From the NCBI GenBank assembly GCA_018384375.1, contig JAHAYJ010000105.1:1-51526 (forward strand): a DNA stretch of 51,526 bases, read 5' to 3'. A program made the position numbers and the translations under genes. The notes under the pieces are model-generated. The model did no database searches. It was not told the origin of the DNA and was given only the letters and a program-made list of their open reading frames with translations. The stretch is from Lachnospiraceae bacterium (lineage in GTDB: Bacteria > Bacillota > Clostridia > Lachnospirales > Lachnospiraceae). This document shows positions 31,225 through 40,470 of this stretch, piece after piece (position 1 is the first letter of the stretch; each line of letters starts with the position of its first letter).

Positions 31225-34200
31225 ATGGCATTTGCACATCTTCATGTCCACACAGAATACAGTCTGTTAGACGGTTCCAACAAGATAAAAGAATATGTGA
31301 AGCGGGTGAAGGAGCTCGGCATGGACAGTGCTGCTATCACAGATCACGGCGTCATGTATGGCGTGATCGATTTTTATAAAGCATGCAAGGCAGAGGGGAT
31401 TAGACCGATCCTGGGCTGTGAGGTTTATGTGGCACCAAACTCCAGGTTTGACAAGGAACTGACCGGCGGGGAGGACAGATATTACCATCTGGTTCTGCTT
31501 GCGGAAAATGATACCGGTTATGCAAACCTGATGAAGATCGTCAGCAGAGGCTTTACGGAGGGGTACTATTACAAGCCCCGTGTGGATATGGAGATCCTTC
31601 GGGAATTTCATGAGGGGATTATTGCACTGTCTGCCTGCCTCGCCGGAGAGGTGGCAAGGTATATCCAGAAGGGTCTGCCGGAGGAAGCAAAAAAGGCAGC
31701 GATCAAATACAGAGACTGCTTTGGAGAGGGCAATTATTTTCTGGAGCTGCAGGATCACGGTCTGCCGGAACAGAGGATGGTGAATACCGAACTGCTGAAG
31801 ATCAGCAGAGAACTGAACATTCCGCTGGTTGCCACCAATGATGTTCATTATACCTATGCAGATGACGTGAAGCCTCACGATATCCTTCTGTGCCTTCAGA
31901 CCGGAAAGAAGCTGTCCGATGAGGACAGAATGCGCTATGAGGGCGGGCAGTACTACGTTAAGAGCGAGGAGGAGATGAAGGGGCTGTTTTCCTATGCCTG
32001 GGAGGCAGTGGAGAATACCCAGCGGATTGCACAGCGGTGCAATGTGGAAATAGAATTCGGCGTGACAAAGCTGCCGAAATTTGAGGTGCCTGAAGGGTAT
32101 GATTCCTGGACATACCTGAACAAGCTCTGCTTTGATGGCTTGAAGGAGCGGTACGGTGAGGATGAAAATGCACCTGCAGGAGACACCGGACAGACACTGA
32201 AGGAGCGTCTTACCTATGAACTGAATGTCATTCGAACGATGGGCTATGTAGATTATTTCCTGATCGTCTGGGACTTTATCAATTATGCCAAGTCAAACGG
32301 GATCATGGTGGGACCGGGACGTGGCTCTGCGGCGGGAAGTATCGTGGCATATGCCCTGAAGATTACCAATATTGATCCCATCAAGTATAATCTGCTGTTT
32401 GAGCGTTTCTTAAATCCGGAGCGTGTATCCATGCCGGATATTGATATTGATTTCTGCTTTGAGAGAAGGCAGGAGGTCATCGATTATGTGAGCCGCAAAT
32501 ACGGCTCGGAGAAGGTGGTGCAGATCGTCACCTTCGGTACGCTTGCCGCGAAGGGCGTGATCCGGGATGTGGGAAGAGTGATGGATCTGCCGTATGCCTA
32601 TGTAGATTCTCTTGCCAAAATGATCCCCAATGAGCTTAATATCACGATTGACAGGGCGTTGCAGATCAATCCGGAGCTGAGAAAGCTCTATGAGACGGAT
32701 GAGCAGGTAAAGAATCTGATCGACATGAGCAGGCGCCTGGAGGGTCTTCCGAGACACACCTCCATGCATGCGGCGGGTGTGGTGATCTGCTCCCGGCCTG
32801 CGGAGGAGCTGGTGCCTTTATCAAGAGGAGCGGACGGCTCCATCACCACGCAGTTTACCATGACCACCATCGAGGAACTGGGACTTCTGAAAATGGATTT
32901 TCTGGGGCTTCGCACCCTGACCGTGCTTCGAGACGCGGTGGCGCTGATCGAAAAGGGCAAGGGTGTCCATATTGATATTGATCATATTGATTTTGACGAT
33001 AAAAAGGTACTTGCCTCCATCGGAACCGGAAAGACCGACGGTGTGTTCCAGCTGGAAAGTGGCGGCATGAAGAATTTCATGAAGGAGCTGAAGCCGGAAA
33101 ACCTGGAGGATATCATTGCAGGAATTTCCCTGTACCGTCCGGGACCAATGGATTTTATTCCCAAATATATTAAGGGAAAGAGCAGCTCCGGTGCCATCAC
33201 CTACTCCTGTCCACAGCTGGAGCCGATTCTGGCCCCCACCTACGGCTGTATCGTTTATCAGGAGCAGGTTATGCAGATCGTCCGTGATCTGGGTGGCTAT
33301 ACGCTGGGGCGAAGCGATCTGGTGCGCCGTGCCATGAGTAAGAAAAAGCAGGCAGTGATGGAAAAGGAACGGGCCAACTTTATCTATGGAAATAAAGAGG
33401 AGGGCGTTCCCGGATGCGTGGCAAACGGCATTCCTGAGGAAGTGGCATCTCAGATTTATGATGATATGATGGACTTTGCAAAGTATGCCTTTAACAAGTC
33501 ACATGCGGCATGCTATGCGGTGGTTTCTTACCAGACCGCTTATTTGAAATATTACTATCCGGTGGAATTCATGGCGGCATTAATGACATCCGTGATTGAT
33601 AATTCCGGAAAGGTGGCAGAATATATTATGGTGTGCCGCAGTATGGGCATTGACATTCTGCCTCCCGATATCAATCAGGGAGAAAGCGGTTTCTCGGTGG
33701 ACGGCAAGGCCATCCGCTATGCGCTTACCGCCATTAAGAGCGTGGGCAGACCGGTCATTGATGCGGTGGTACAGGAGCGGAAGGCAAGAGGTCCTTATAC
33801 GAACCTGAAGGATTTTATTACCAGAATGGCAGACAAGGATGTCAACAAGAAGGCGGTTGAGAACTTTATCAAGGCCGGTGCCTTTGACAGCCTTCCCGGG
33901 ACACGCAAGCAGTTCATGAGCGCTTACGTTCAGATCATGGAGCATATTGTCAAGGATAAAAAGAACAATATGGCAGGGCAGCTCAGCCTGTTTGATATTG
34001 CGGATGAGAGCCAGAAGGAGGACTTTGACGTAAAGCTCCCGGATGTGGGCGAGTATTCCAAGGAGATGCTGCTTGCCTTTGAAAAGGAAGTGCTTGGCGT
34101 TTATATCAGCGGACATCCCTTAGAGGAGCAGGAGGAGCTCTGGAGAAAGGGGATCACCAACACCACAGCGGACTTTGTGATCAATGAGGAGATCGGTGAA

Positions 34201-34716
34201 CCTGCCGTGCGGGACAACATGCCGGCCATCATCGGCGGAATCATTGTGGACAAGAAGATCAAATATACAAAAAATGATAAGATCATGGCATTTTTGCAGA
34301 TCGAGGATCTGGTTGGCAGCGTTGAGGTCATTGTTTTTCCCAGAGACTATGAGAAGAACAGCGACAAGCTTCTGGAGGACAATAAGGTATTTGTCCGGGG
34401 CAGAGTGTCCCTGGAGGAGGAGAGGGACGGAAAGCTGATCTGCGAAAAGATCACGGCATTTGATGAGATTCCCAAAAAGCTTTGGATCAAGTTTCCCTCC
34501 AAGGAGGCGTATGAGAGCAAAAGCAAGGAACTTCTCGATCTTCTTGCCGACTCCGACGGAAAGGACAGCGTCATCATTTATATAGAAGAAATCAAAGCGA
34601 TGAAAAAGCTTCCGCCCAATTGGAATGTCAATGCAGATGAGCAGCTTGCAAAGGTACTTTCAGAAAAATTCGGCAAAGAAAATGTAAAAATCGTATGGGA
34701 CGTGAAAAAGGATTGA
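31225..34716 (+). CDS. dnaE: DNA polymerase III alpha subunit DnaE
   Basis: A 1163-residue replicative polymerase, the normal DnaE length. The PHP domain opens the protein (HLHVHTEYSLLDGSNKI, ITDHGVMYG), the catalytic aspartates are in MPDIDIDFCFERR (about residues 403-415), and the C-terminal part has helix-hairpin-helix and OB-fold regions (IIGGIIVDKKIKYTKNDKIMAFLQIEDL near residue 1010). No exonuclease domain is fused, which separates it from PolC. In Firmicutes DnaE works with PolC, extending RNA primers. AAAGAGGTTCCAC precedes the ATG; a TATAAT box at 31182-31187 may be its -10, but no matching -35 is seen. Confidence 0.96.
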   Translation: MAFAHLHVHTEYSLLDGSNKIKEYVKRVKELGMDSAAITDHGVMYGVIDFYKACKAEGIRPILGCEVYVAPNSRFDKELTGGEDRYYHLVLLAENDTGYANLMKIVSRGFTEGYYYKPRVDMEILREFHEGIIALSACLAGEVARYIQKGLPEEAKKAAIKYRDCFGEGNYFLELQDHGLPEQRMVNTELLKISRELNIPLVATNDVHYTYADDVKPHDILLCLQTGKKLSDEDRMRYEGGQYYVKSEEEMKGLFSYAWEAVENTQRIAQRCNVEIEFGVTKLPKFEVPEGYDSWTYLNKLCFDGLKERYGEDENAPAGDTGQTLKERLTYELNVIRTMGYVDYFLIVWDFINYAKSNGIMVGPGRGSAAGSIVAYALKITNIDPIKYNLLFERFLNPERVSMPDIDIDFCFERRQEVIDYVSRKYGSEKVVQIVTFGTLAAKGVIRDVGRVMDLPYAYVDSLAKMIPNELNITIDRALQINPELRKLYETDEQVKNLIDMSRRLEGLPRHTSMHAAGVVICSRPAEELVPLSRGADGSITTQFTMTTIEELGLLKMDFLGLRTLTVLRDAVALIEKGKGVHIDIDHIDFDDKKVLASIGTGKTDGVFQLESGGMKNFMKELKPENLEDIIAGISLYRPGPMDFIPKYIKGKSSSGAITYSCPQLEPILAPTYGCIVYQEQVMQIVRDLGGYTLGRSDLVRRAMSKKKQAVMEKERANFIYGNKEEGVPGCVANGIPEEVASQIYDDMMDFAKYAFNKSHAACYAVVSYQTAYLKYYYPVEFMAALMTSVIDNSGKVAEYIMVCRSMGIDILPPDINQGESGFSVDGKAIRYALTAIKSVGRPVIDAVVQERKARGPYTNLKDFITRMADKDVNKKAVENFIKAGAFDSLPGTRKQFMSAYVQIMEHIVKDKKNNMAGQLSLFDIADESQKEDFDVKLPDVGEYSKEMLLAFEKEVLGVYISGHPLEEQEELWRKGITNTTADFVINEEIGEPAVRDNMPAIIGGIIVDKKIKYTKNDKIMAFLQIEDLVGSVEVIVFPRDYEKNSDKLLEDNKVFVRGRVSLEEERDGKLICEKITAFDEIPKKLWIKFPSKEAYESKSKELLDLLADSDGKDSVIIYIEEIKAMKKLPPNWNVNADEQLAKVLSEKFGKENVKIVWDVKKD

Positions 34717-34774
34717 AAACACGATAAAAAGAGGTTAAAATAAACATAACATTCTGGAAAGGACAGGACGAGCT

Positions 34775-35749
34775 ATGGCAAAAGAGATTAAGACCATTGG
34801 CGTACTCACAAGCGGAGGCGATGCACCGGGAATGAACGCAGCGATTCGCGCGGTCGTGCGTAAGGCGATCGGGAACGGTGTGAAGGTCAAGGGAATCAAA
34901 AAAGGCTATCAGGGACTTTTAAATGAAGAGATTATAGAGATGCAGAAGAAGGATGTTTCCGACACCATCCAGAAGGGCGGTACGATCCTGGGAACAGCCC
35001 GCTGTCCGGAATTCAAGCAGCCGGAGGTGCAGGAGAAGGCAGCTGAAATCTGCAAAAAGCATGGCATTGACGGTCTGGTTGTCATCGGTGGTGACGGCTC
35101 ATACCGGGGTGCGCAGGCACTTGCAAGACACGGGATTAATACGGTGGGACTTCCGGGAACCATCGATCTTGATATTGCCTGTACTGATTACACCATCGGA
35201 TTTGACACGGCAATCAATACTGCCATGGAGGCAATCGATAAGGTAAGAGATACCTCTTCCTCCCATGAACGCTGCAGTATCATTGAGGTTATGGGCAGAA
35301 ATGCCGGTTATATTGCGCTGTGGTGTGGTGTGGCAAACGGAGCAGAGGATATTCTGCTTCCCGAAAAATATGATTTTAATGAACAGAGCATTATCAATAA
35401 TATTATCAACAACCGTAAGAGAGGAAAGACCCATCACATCATTGTGAATGCGGAAGGTATTGGGCATTCCACCTCTATGGCACGACGGATCGAAGCAGCT
35501 ACGGGAATTGAAACCAGAGCAACCATTTTAGGTTACATGCAGCGCGGCGGTTCTCCTACCTGTAAGGACCGGTTCTATGCCTCCATTATGGGCGCCTATG
35601 CGGCAGATATTCTCTGCCAGGGAAAGAGTAACCGGGTCGTGGGCTACAAGCATGGAGAGTTCGTCGATTTTGATATCGAGGAAGCATTGAATATGCAGAA
35701 GGAGATTCCGGAATATCAGTATCAGGTGAGCAGACTGCTGTCCCAGTAG
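34775..35749 (+). CDS. pfkA: 6-phosphofructokinase PfkA
   Basis: A 324-residue glycolytic kinase that phosphorylates fructose 6-phosphate. GVLTSGGDAPGMNAAIRA opens the protein and GGDGSYRGAQ binds the nucleotide; the glycine in GGDGS fits ATP rather than pyrophosphate as donor. The catalytic loop reads GTIDLDIACTDYTIGFDTA instead of the usual GTIDNDI, with Leu in place of Asn between the two aspartates; both aspartates remain. VMGRNAGYIALW and QRGGSPTCKDR complete the substrate site. GGAAAGGAC precedes the ATG. It follows dnaE by 58 bp, an arrangement common in Clostridia. Confidence 0.95.
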   Translation: MAKEIKTIGVLTSGGDAPGMNAAIRAVVRKAIGNGVKVKGIKKGYQGLLNEEIIEMQKKDVSDTIQKGGTILGTARCPEFKQPEVQEKAAEICKKHGIDGLVVIGGDGSYRGAQALARHGINTVGLPGTIDLDIACTDYTIGFDTAINTAMEAIDKVRDTSSSHERCSIIEVMGRNAGYIALWCGVANGAEDILLPEKYDFNEQSIINNIINNRKRGKTHHIIVNAEGIGHSTSMARRIEAATGIETRATILGYMQRGGSPTCKDRFYASIMGAYAADILCQGKSNRVVGYKHGEFVDFDIEEALNMQKEIPEYQYQVSRLLSQ

Positions 35750-35790
35750 AGGAAGACAAAGAAAGAAGGATAACCATTGCGGTTTTGGAT

Positions 35791-35830
35791 AAGGCAGAGA
35801 AGCTTCCGGGTCTCTGCCTTGTTTTACTTT
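35791..35830 (+). terminator. Intrinsic terminator after pfkA
   Basis: AAGGCAGAG (35791-35799) pairs with CTCTGCCTT (35812-35820), followed by GTTTTACTTT. Confidence 0.75.
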
Positions 35831-35843
35831 ATGGAGAATAAAA

Positions 35844-36680
35844 ATGATTACCAGTATGGCAAACGGACATATCAAGCAACTGAGACTGCTTTTGGAAAAG
35901 AGCCGTGCAAGGAACAGGGAGGATCTGTTTGTTGCAGAGGGAATAAAAATGTTTGCGGAGGCTCCCGTTTCAAAGATCAGAGAGGTTTATTATGCGGAAA
36001 GCTTTACGCCCAAGGCATTACCCGAAGTACAGGAAAAACTGAGAAAATGCCGGGAAAAGGGCGTTTTGGTAGAGCCGGTGAGCGATGAGGTCTTTCAAAA
36101 GACAGCAGATACGAAGACTCCCCAGGGAATTCTTTTCGTGATGGAGCAGATGCAATATTCCATGGAAATATTGGTGGAAAAAGCAGTGAAGCGATACACA
36201 GAAGGTGGCAGGGAACCGCTTTTTCTGCTCCTCGAGGATATTCAGGATCCGGGAAATCTGGGAACCATGCTGCGCACCGGCGAGGGCGCAGGGGTGGATG
36301 GCGTGATCATGAGCAGGGGGACCGTGGATATCTATAACCCGAAGACGATCCGCTCTACCATGGGATCCCTATACCGGGTGCCCTTTGCCTATGTGGAGGA
36401 GCTTGCGGACGCGATCAGGCTTCTGCAGAAGAATGACATTCCGGTTTATGCGGCACACCTTAGGGGAGAGCGCTTTTTTGATGAGCTGTCTTATGAAGGT
36501 GGAAGCGCTTTTCTGATTGGAAATGAAGGGAATGGACTGAAAAAGGAGACTGCGGACCTGGCAGATCTGTATCTGAAAATCCCCATGGAGGGAAAGCTGG
36601 AGTCCTTAAACGCGGCAGTGGCTTCGGCACTGTTGCTTTATCAGGCATCCGGCAACAGCCGGAGAAGACGGCCGGAATAA
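35844..36680 (+). CDS. TrmH/SpoU-family RNA 2'-O-methyltransferase
   Basis: A 278-residue SPOUT methyltransferase with the usual N-terminal substrate-binding domain (about residues 1-95) and knotted catalytic domain. The three SpoU motifs are visible: LEDIQDPGNLGTMLRTGEGAGV, FLIGNEGNGL, and IPMEGKLESLNAAVASALLLY. It uses SAM to methylate a ribose in rRNA or tRNA; the exact site is not predictable. TTATGGAG lies eight bases before the ATG. proC follows after 49 bp. Confidence 0.9.
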   Translation: MITSMANGHIKQLRLLLEKSRARNREDLFVAEGIKMFAEAPVSKIREVYYAESFTPKALPEVQEKLRKCREKGVLVEPVSDEVFQKTADTKTPQGILFVMEQMQYSMEILVEKAVKRYTEGGREPLFLLLEDIQDPGNLGTMLRTGEGAGVDGVIMSRGTVDIYNPKTIRSTMGSLYRVPFAYVEELADAIRLLQKNDIPVYAAHLRGERFFDELSYEGGSAFLIGNEGNGLKKETADLADLYLKIPMEGKLESLNAAVASALLLYQASGNSRRRRPE

Positions 36681-36729
36681 AACTGTAGACAGATTTATTG
36701 TTATCAGCTTGAAAGGAGAATAAATAAGG

Positions 36730-37524
36730 ATGAAAATCGGATTTATCGGACTAGGGAACATGGCAAGAGCAATGATCGGAGGAATGCTCTCCAAAAAGAT
36801 TGCCGGACCGGAGGATATCATCGGTTCTGCAAGGACGGAAGAGACCAGAAACACAGTGGCAGAAAAGTTTGGAATTACAGTCTATGCGGATAACCGGACG
36901 GTGGCGCAGGAGGCAGATATCCTGATCCTGGCAGTGAAGCCCCAGATGTTTGCTACGGTGATCCCGGAAATCAAGGATGAGGTCAATGCAGATGCACTTG
37001 TCATCAGCATTGCGGCAGGAAAAACCATGAGTCAGATCGAGGGAGCATTCGGGAGAAAGCTGAAGCTGGTGCGCTGTATGCCAAACACACCGGCTATGGT
37101 AGGGGAAGGCTGCAGCGGCGTGTGTCGGAACGAGCTGGTCTCCGATGAAGAAATGGCAATCTGCATGAATCTGTTAACCAGCTTCGGCATTGCAGAGGAA
37201 ATACCCGAAAAACTGATCGATGCAGTGGGGGCTGTCAGCGGAAGCTCACCGGCATTTGTGTTTATGTTCATAGAGGCACTTGCAGACGGCGGTGTGAAGG
37301 CAGGCATGACCAGAAAACAGGCATACCGCTTTGCAGCGCAGGCCGTAATGGGAAGTGCCAGACTGATGCTGGAGACCGGAAAACACCCCGGAGAACTGAA
37401 GGATATGGTGTGTTCCCCCGGCGGAACGACCATTGAAGGCGTACAGATACTGGAGGAACTGGGCCTTCGAAGCGGCGTGATGAATGCGGTTGAGGCCTGC
37501 GTGGACAAGTCCCGGAGTATGTAA
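36730..37524 (+). CDS. proC: Pyrroline-5-carboxylate reductase ProC
   Basis: A 264-residue NAD(P)H-dependent enzyme that makes proline from pyrroline-5-carboxylate. The N-terminal dinucleotide motif is GFIGLGNMARAMIGG, followed by LAVKPQM and VRCMPNTPAMVGEG; the C-terminal dimerisation domain has AVSGSSPAFVF and the signature MVCSPGGTTIEGV. The length fits the family. It follows the methyltransferase gene on the same strand. The sleB-type gene downstream has its own promoter. Confidence 0.94.
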   Translation: MKIGFIGLGNMARAMIGGMLSKKIAGPEDIIGSARTEETRNTVAEKFGITVYADNRTVAQEADILILAVKPQMFATVIPEIKDEVNADALVISIAAGKTMSQIEGAFGRKLKLVRCMPNTPAMVGEGCSGVCRNELVSDEEMAICMNLLTSFGIAEEIPEKLIDAVGAVSGSSPAFVFMFIEALADGGVKAGMTRKQAYRFAAQAVMGSARLMLETGKHPGELKDMVCSPGGTTIEGVQILEELGLRSGVMNAVEACVDKSRSM

Positions 37525-37594
37525 AAAAGACGTAACAATATTGGGAAAAATTGGAAGAAAAACCGTGAATATATCCGACTGAAATCTCCAAAAC

Positions 37595-37623
37595 TTGACA
37601 AAAAAGGGGCAATTTGCTAAGAT
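37595..37623 (+). promoter_or_regulatory. Promoter of the SleB-type hydrolase gene
   Basis: TTGACA (37595-37600), 17-bp spacer, TAAGAT (37618-37623), about 95 bp before the start codon. Confidence 0.65.
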
Positions 37624-37647
37624 AGTTGCCGTACCTGTTGTAATAAA

Positions 37648-37699
37648 TCCGTAATAATTTGCATATACTGCTTTTTAGACCTTGAAAAAGGATTACGGA
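37648..37699 (+). promoter_or_regulatory. Inverted repeat in the leader of the SleB-type gene
   Basis: TCCGTAAT (37648-37655) and ATTACGGA (37692-37699) are exact inverted copies 36 bases apart, between the promoter and the ribosome site. The right arm ends 11 bases before GGAGG. It could form a leader hairpin or be two operator half-sites. Confidence 0.45.
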
Positions 37700-37718
37700 A
37701 TATTTTGGAGGTAGTAAA

Positions 37719-38798
37719 ATGAACCGGAGAAATAGGCTGCTGATTGCGGCAACAGGGCTTTTTGTGGGCCTGCTGTCTGCTTCAGCAGAGGAAATAACCG
37801 TTCATGCCGGTGATAAGGAAGGGTACGACTTCCTGTGCTCCGGTGTGGCTGAGGTGCTGAATCCCGGCGCCTTCAGCTCTGATACGCCTGTGGAAGAACA
37901 GGAAGCTCTCAATATTAATGAGAAGTTTGAAGCGGAAAAGGAGCGGATGGAGCAGGAGCTGACTATGGCAAATGTTCAGAATGCGCTGAATGTCCGCGCG
38001 GAAGCAAATGAAAAATCCGAAAAGGTGGGACTGCTTTATAGGGATTGCGGCGGAACCATTTTGGAACAAAAGGATGGTTGGACAAAACTAAAATCCGGCA
38101 ATGTCATTGGCTGGGCAAAGGATGAGTACCTTCTGTTCGGTGAGGAGGCCAAAGCTCTGGCAGAGGATGTGGGAAACTGGATCGTAACGCTGGATGCGGA
38201 GGTCGTCCGGGTGAGAAAAGAACCGGACCCAGACGCGGAGGTCTGTGGCCTGCTTGCCTATGAGGATTCCGTAGAATTTATAGAAACCGTGGATGACCAA
38301 TGGATCAGTGTGGATTTCGGTGATGATATCGGCTATGTCAATTCGGACTATATTAATGTGGCTTTCCACATTGACGAGGGGGAAACCATGGATGTCATCA
38401 GAATCCGTGAGCGCGAGGAGGCAGAACGTAAGCGGAAAGCAAACCGCGGTGCGGTTGCAGCAGATGCCGATGAATTGCGGCTTTTGGGAGCCTTGATCTA
38501 CTGTGAGGCAGGAAACCAGTCCTATGAGGGTATGGTGGGAGTCGGCGCAGTCGTTATGAACCGTGTGAAGAGCGGAGCTTATCCGAATACCATTCATTCT
38601 GTTATTTATGCATCCGGTCAGTTTACACCGGCGATGACAGGAAAGGTCGCCAGAGTTTATGAAGGCAATGTGCCGGAGCTTTGTATGCAGGCTGCCCAGG
38701 CGGCAATTAACGGTGAGACTACCGTCGGTGATGCGACACACTTCAGACGTGCCGGTAAGAGAGAAGGATATATTTTGGGAGACCATGTATTCTGGTAA
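37719..38798 (+). CDS. Secreted SH3-domain cell wall hydrolase, SleB/Hydrolase_2 family
   Basis: A 359-residue exported protein. The N-terminus (MNRRNRLLIAATGLFVGLLS) is a signal peptide with likely cleavage near SASAEE. Two bacterial SH3 domains follow (about residues 85-140 and 148-205, each with a LNVRAE- or VRVRKEPD-type opening), then a charged linker and the SleB-type catalytic domain (about 250-359; LLGALIYCEAGNQSYEGMVGVG, where the glutamate of YCEA is the family's catalytic residue, and DATHFRR). The family cleaves peptidoglycan as lytic transglycosylases in spore germination or wall remodelling. TTGGAGGTAGTAAA precedes the ATG. Confidence 0.9.
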   Translation: MNRRNRLLIAATGLFVGLLSASAEEITVHAGDKEGYDFLCSGVAEVLNPGAFSSDTPVEEQEALNINEKFEAEKERMEQELTMANVQNALNVRAEANEKSEKVGLLYRDCGGTILEQKDGWTKLKSGNVIGWAKDEYLLFGEEAKALAEDVGNWIVTLDAEVVRVRKEPDPDAEVCGLLAYEDSVEFIETVDDQWISVDFGDDIGYVNSDYINVAFHIDEGETMDVIRIREREEAERKRKANRGAVAADADELRLLGALIYCEAGNQSYEGMVGVGAVVMNRVKSGAYPNTIHSVIYASGQFTPAMTGKVARVYEGNVPELCMQAAQAAINGETTVGDATHFRRAGKREGYILGDHVFW

Positions 38799-38819
38799 AT
38801 ACTTAATTAATGACATTTT

Positions 38820-38876
38820 ATCCCGGTGGCGGAATCGCAGAAATTTCCTCTGCGGCTCATGTCACCGGGATTTTTG
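38820..38876 (+). terminator. Intrinsic terminator after the SleB-type gene
   Basis: ATCCCGGTG pairs with CACCGGGAT, with an inner CGCAGA/TCTGCG stem, and TTTTT follows. Confidence 0.85.
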
Positions 38877-39003
38877 ATCTGCATTTACGGGAATTACTCG
38901 CAGTTGCTTCCTTTCGGTTTGTGTAGTAAAATATTTTGTAAAAGGCGGTGTGAAAATGCCGTAATCGTCATAATAATATTAGGGAATGATAAAGGAGGGC
39001 AAT

Positions 39004-39450
39004 ATGAATTTAACAACAATTTGGTTAATTATCTTTGTTGCCTGCATTGTCGTTGAGATCATCACTATGGGGCTTACCACGATCTGGTTTGCCGGCGGAT
39101 CTCTGATTGCCTCAGTGGCAGCCGCCATCGGTGCACCGCTTTGGCTTCAGATCGTACTGTTTGTTGCGGTATCGCTGGTGCTTTTATACTTTACACGCCC
39201 TATTGCGGTAAAATATTTCAACAAAGACAGAGTGAAAACGAATGCAGAGAGCCTGGTGGGGAAGCAGGCAATTGTGATCAGTGAGATCGATAACCTGCAG
39301 GGAATCGGACAGGTGACGGTTGGCGGTCAGGAGTGGAGTGCCAGGACCACCAGAGACGGTATCACCCTGCCGGTAGGAAGCGTGGTCATCATCAGAGCGA
39401 TCAGCGGTGTGAAGCTTCTGGTAGAGGAAAAGCCGGAGCAGACGGCATAG
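39004..39450 (+). CDS. NfeD-family membrane protein
   Basis: A 148-residue protein from the ATG at 39004, preceded by AAAGGAGGGCAAT. Two or three hydrophobic segments occupy residues 1-65 and a C-terminal OB-like beta-barrel domain follows (LVGKQAIVISEIDNLQGIGQVTVGGQEWSART). This is the short NfeD1b-type protein. NfeD and SPFH proteins are commonly encoded together, as here (45-bp gap), and act as partners in membrane microdomain organisation. The molecular activity remains unclear. Confidence 0.88.
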   Translation: MNLTTIWLIIFVACIVVEIITMGLTTIWFAGGSLIASVAAAIGAPLWLQIVLFVAVSLVLLYFTRPIAVKYFNKDRVKTNAESLVGKQAIVISEIDNLQGIGQVTVGGQEWSARTTRDGITLPVGSVVIIRAISGVKLLVEEKPEQTA

Positions 39451-39495
39451 CAAGACAAAAGAAAACAAAACAGAGGAAGCAGAAAGGAAAAGAAT

Positions 39496-40416
39496 ATGGG
39501 ATTTGTAGTTTTGGTTTTATTTGTAATTTTATTGATTTTACTGGCATCCTGCGTAAAGATCGTACCGCAGGCATATGCCTATGTTGTTGAGAGACTGGGT
39601 GCTTATCAGGGAACCTGGTCGGTAGGCCTTCACATCAAACTGCCGATCATTGACAAGGTAGCAAAAAAGATCAATTTGAAGGAACAGGTTGTGGATTTTG
39701 CACCTCAGCCGGTGATCACAAAGGATAACGTTACCATGAGGATCGATACGGTCGTGTTCTTTCAGATTACAGACCCTAAGATGTTTGCTTACGGCGTGGA
39801 AAACCCGATCATGGCAATTGAGAATCTGACAGCTACCACCCTCAGAAATATTATCGGTGACCTGGAACTGGATCAGACGCTGACCTCCAGAGAGACCATC
39901 AATACCAAGATGCGTGCTTCCCTTGATGAAGCTACCGATCCCTGGGGAATCAAGGTAAACCGTGTAGAGCTTAAGAATATCATTCCGCCTGCAGAAATTC
40001 AGAATGCCATGGAAAGACAGATGAAGGCAGAGCGTGAGAGAAGAGAAGCAGTTACCCGTGCAGAAGGGGAAAAGAAGGCAAGCGTTACCGTTGCAGAAGG
40101 TAAGAAGGCGGCTGCTATTCTGGAAGCAGAGGCAGAAAAGCAATCCGCAATTCTTCGCGCAGAGGCTCAGAAGGAAAAGATGATCCGCGAGGCTGAAGGT
40201 GAAGCGGAGGCAATCCTGAAGGTGCAACAGGCAACCGCTGACGGTATCCGTATGATCCGTGAAGCCGGTGCAGATGAAGCAGTGCTTCGCATCAAGAGCC
40301 TGGAGGCCTTCGAGAAGGCAGCAGACGGCAAGGCAACCAAGATCATCATTCCCTCCGAAATTCAGGGGATAGCAGGACTGGCTTCTTCCGTAAAGGAACT
40401 GGTAAGCGATAAATAA
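39496..40416 (+). CDS. SPFH/Band 7 (prohibitin-homology) membrane protein
   Basis: A 306-residue protein with one N-terminal membrane helix (residues 2-20), an SPFH domain (about 20-200; YAYVVERLGAYQGTW, PPAEIQNAMERQMKAERERREAV) and a long Ala/Glu/Lys-rich coiled coil (about 170-250). This is the QmcA/stomatin layout. Such proteins form ring-like oligomers at the membrane and influence membrane proteases or microdomains. AGGAAAAGAAT precedes the ATG. The NfeD gene before it supports the pairing. Confidence 0.92.
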   Translation: MGFVVLVLFVILLILLASCVKIVPQAYAYVVERLGAYQGTWSVGLHIKLPIIDKVAKKINLKEQVVDFAPQPVITKDNVTMRIDTVVFFQITDPKMFAYGVENPIMAIENLTATTLRNIIGDLELDQTLTSRETINTKMRASLDEATDPWGIKVNRVELKNIIPPAEIQNAMERQMKAERERREAVTRAEGEKKASVTVAEGKKAAAILEAEAEKQSAILRAEAQKEKMIREAEGEAEAILKVQQATADGIRMIREAGADEAVLRIKSLEAFEKAADGKATKIIIPSEIQGIAGLASSVKELVSDK

Positions 40417-40418
40417 GC

Positions 40419-40438
40419 TCTGCGGCGTTTGCCGCAGA
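40419..40438 (+). other. Intercistronic stem-loop between the SPFH gene and argF
   Basis: TCTGCGGC, GTTT loop, GCCGCAGA: a perfect 8-bp stem three bases after the SPFH stop codon, followed by AATACATAAATAC and not a T-run. It is likely an RNA-stability or processing hairpin rather than a terminator. Confidence 0.55.
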
Positions 40439-40470
40439 AATACATAAATACGGCGTGAGAGGATAAGACC

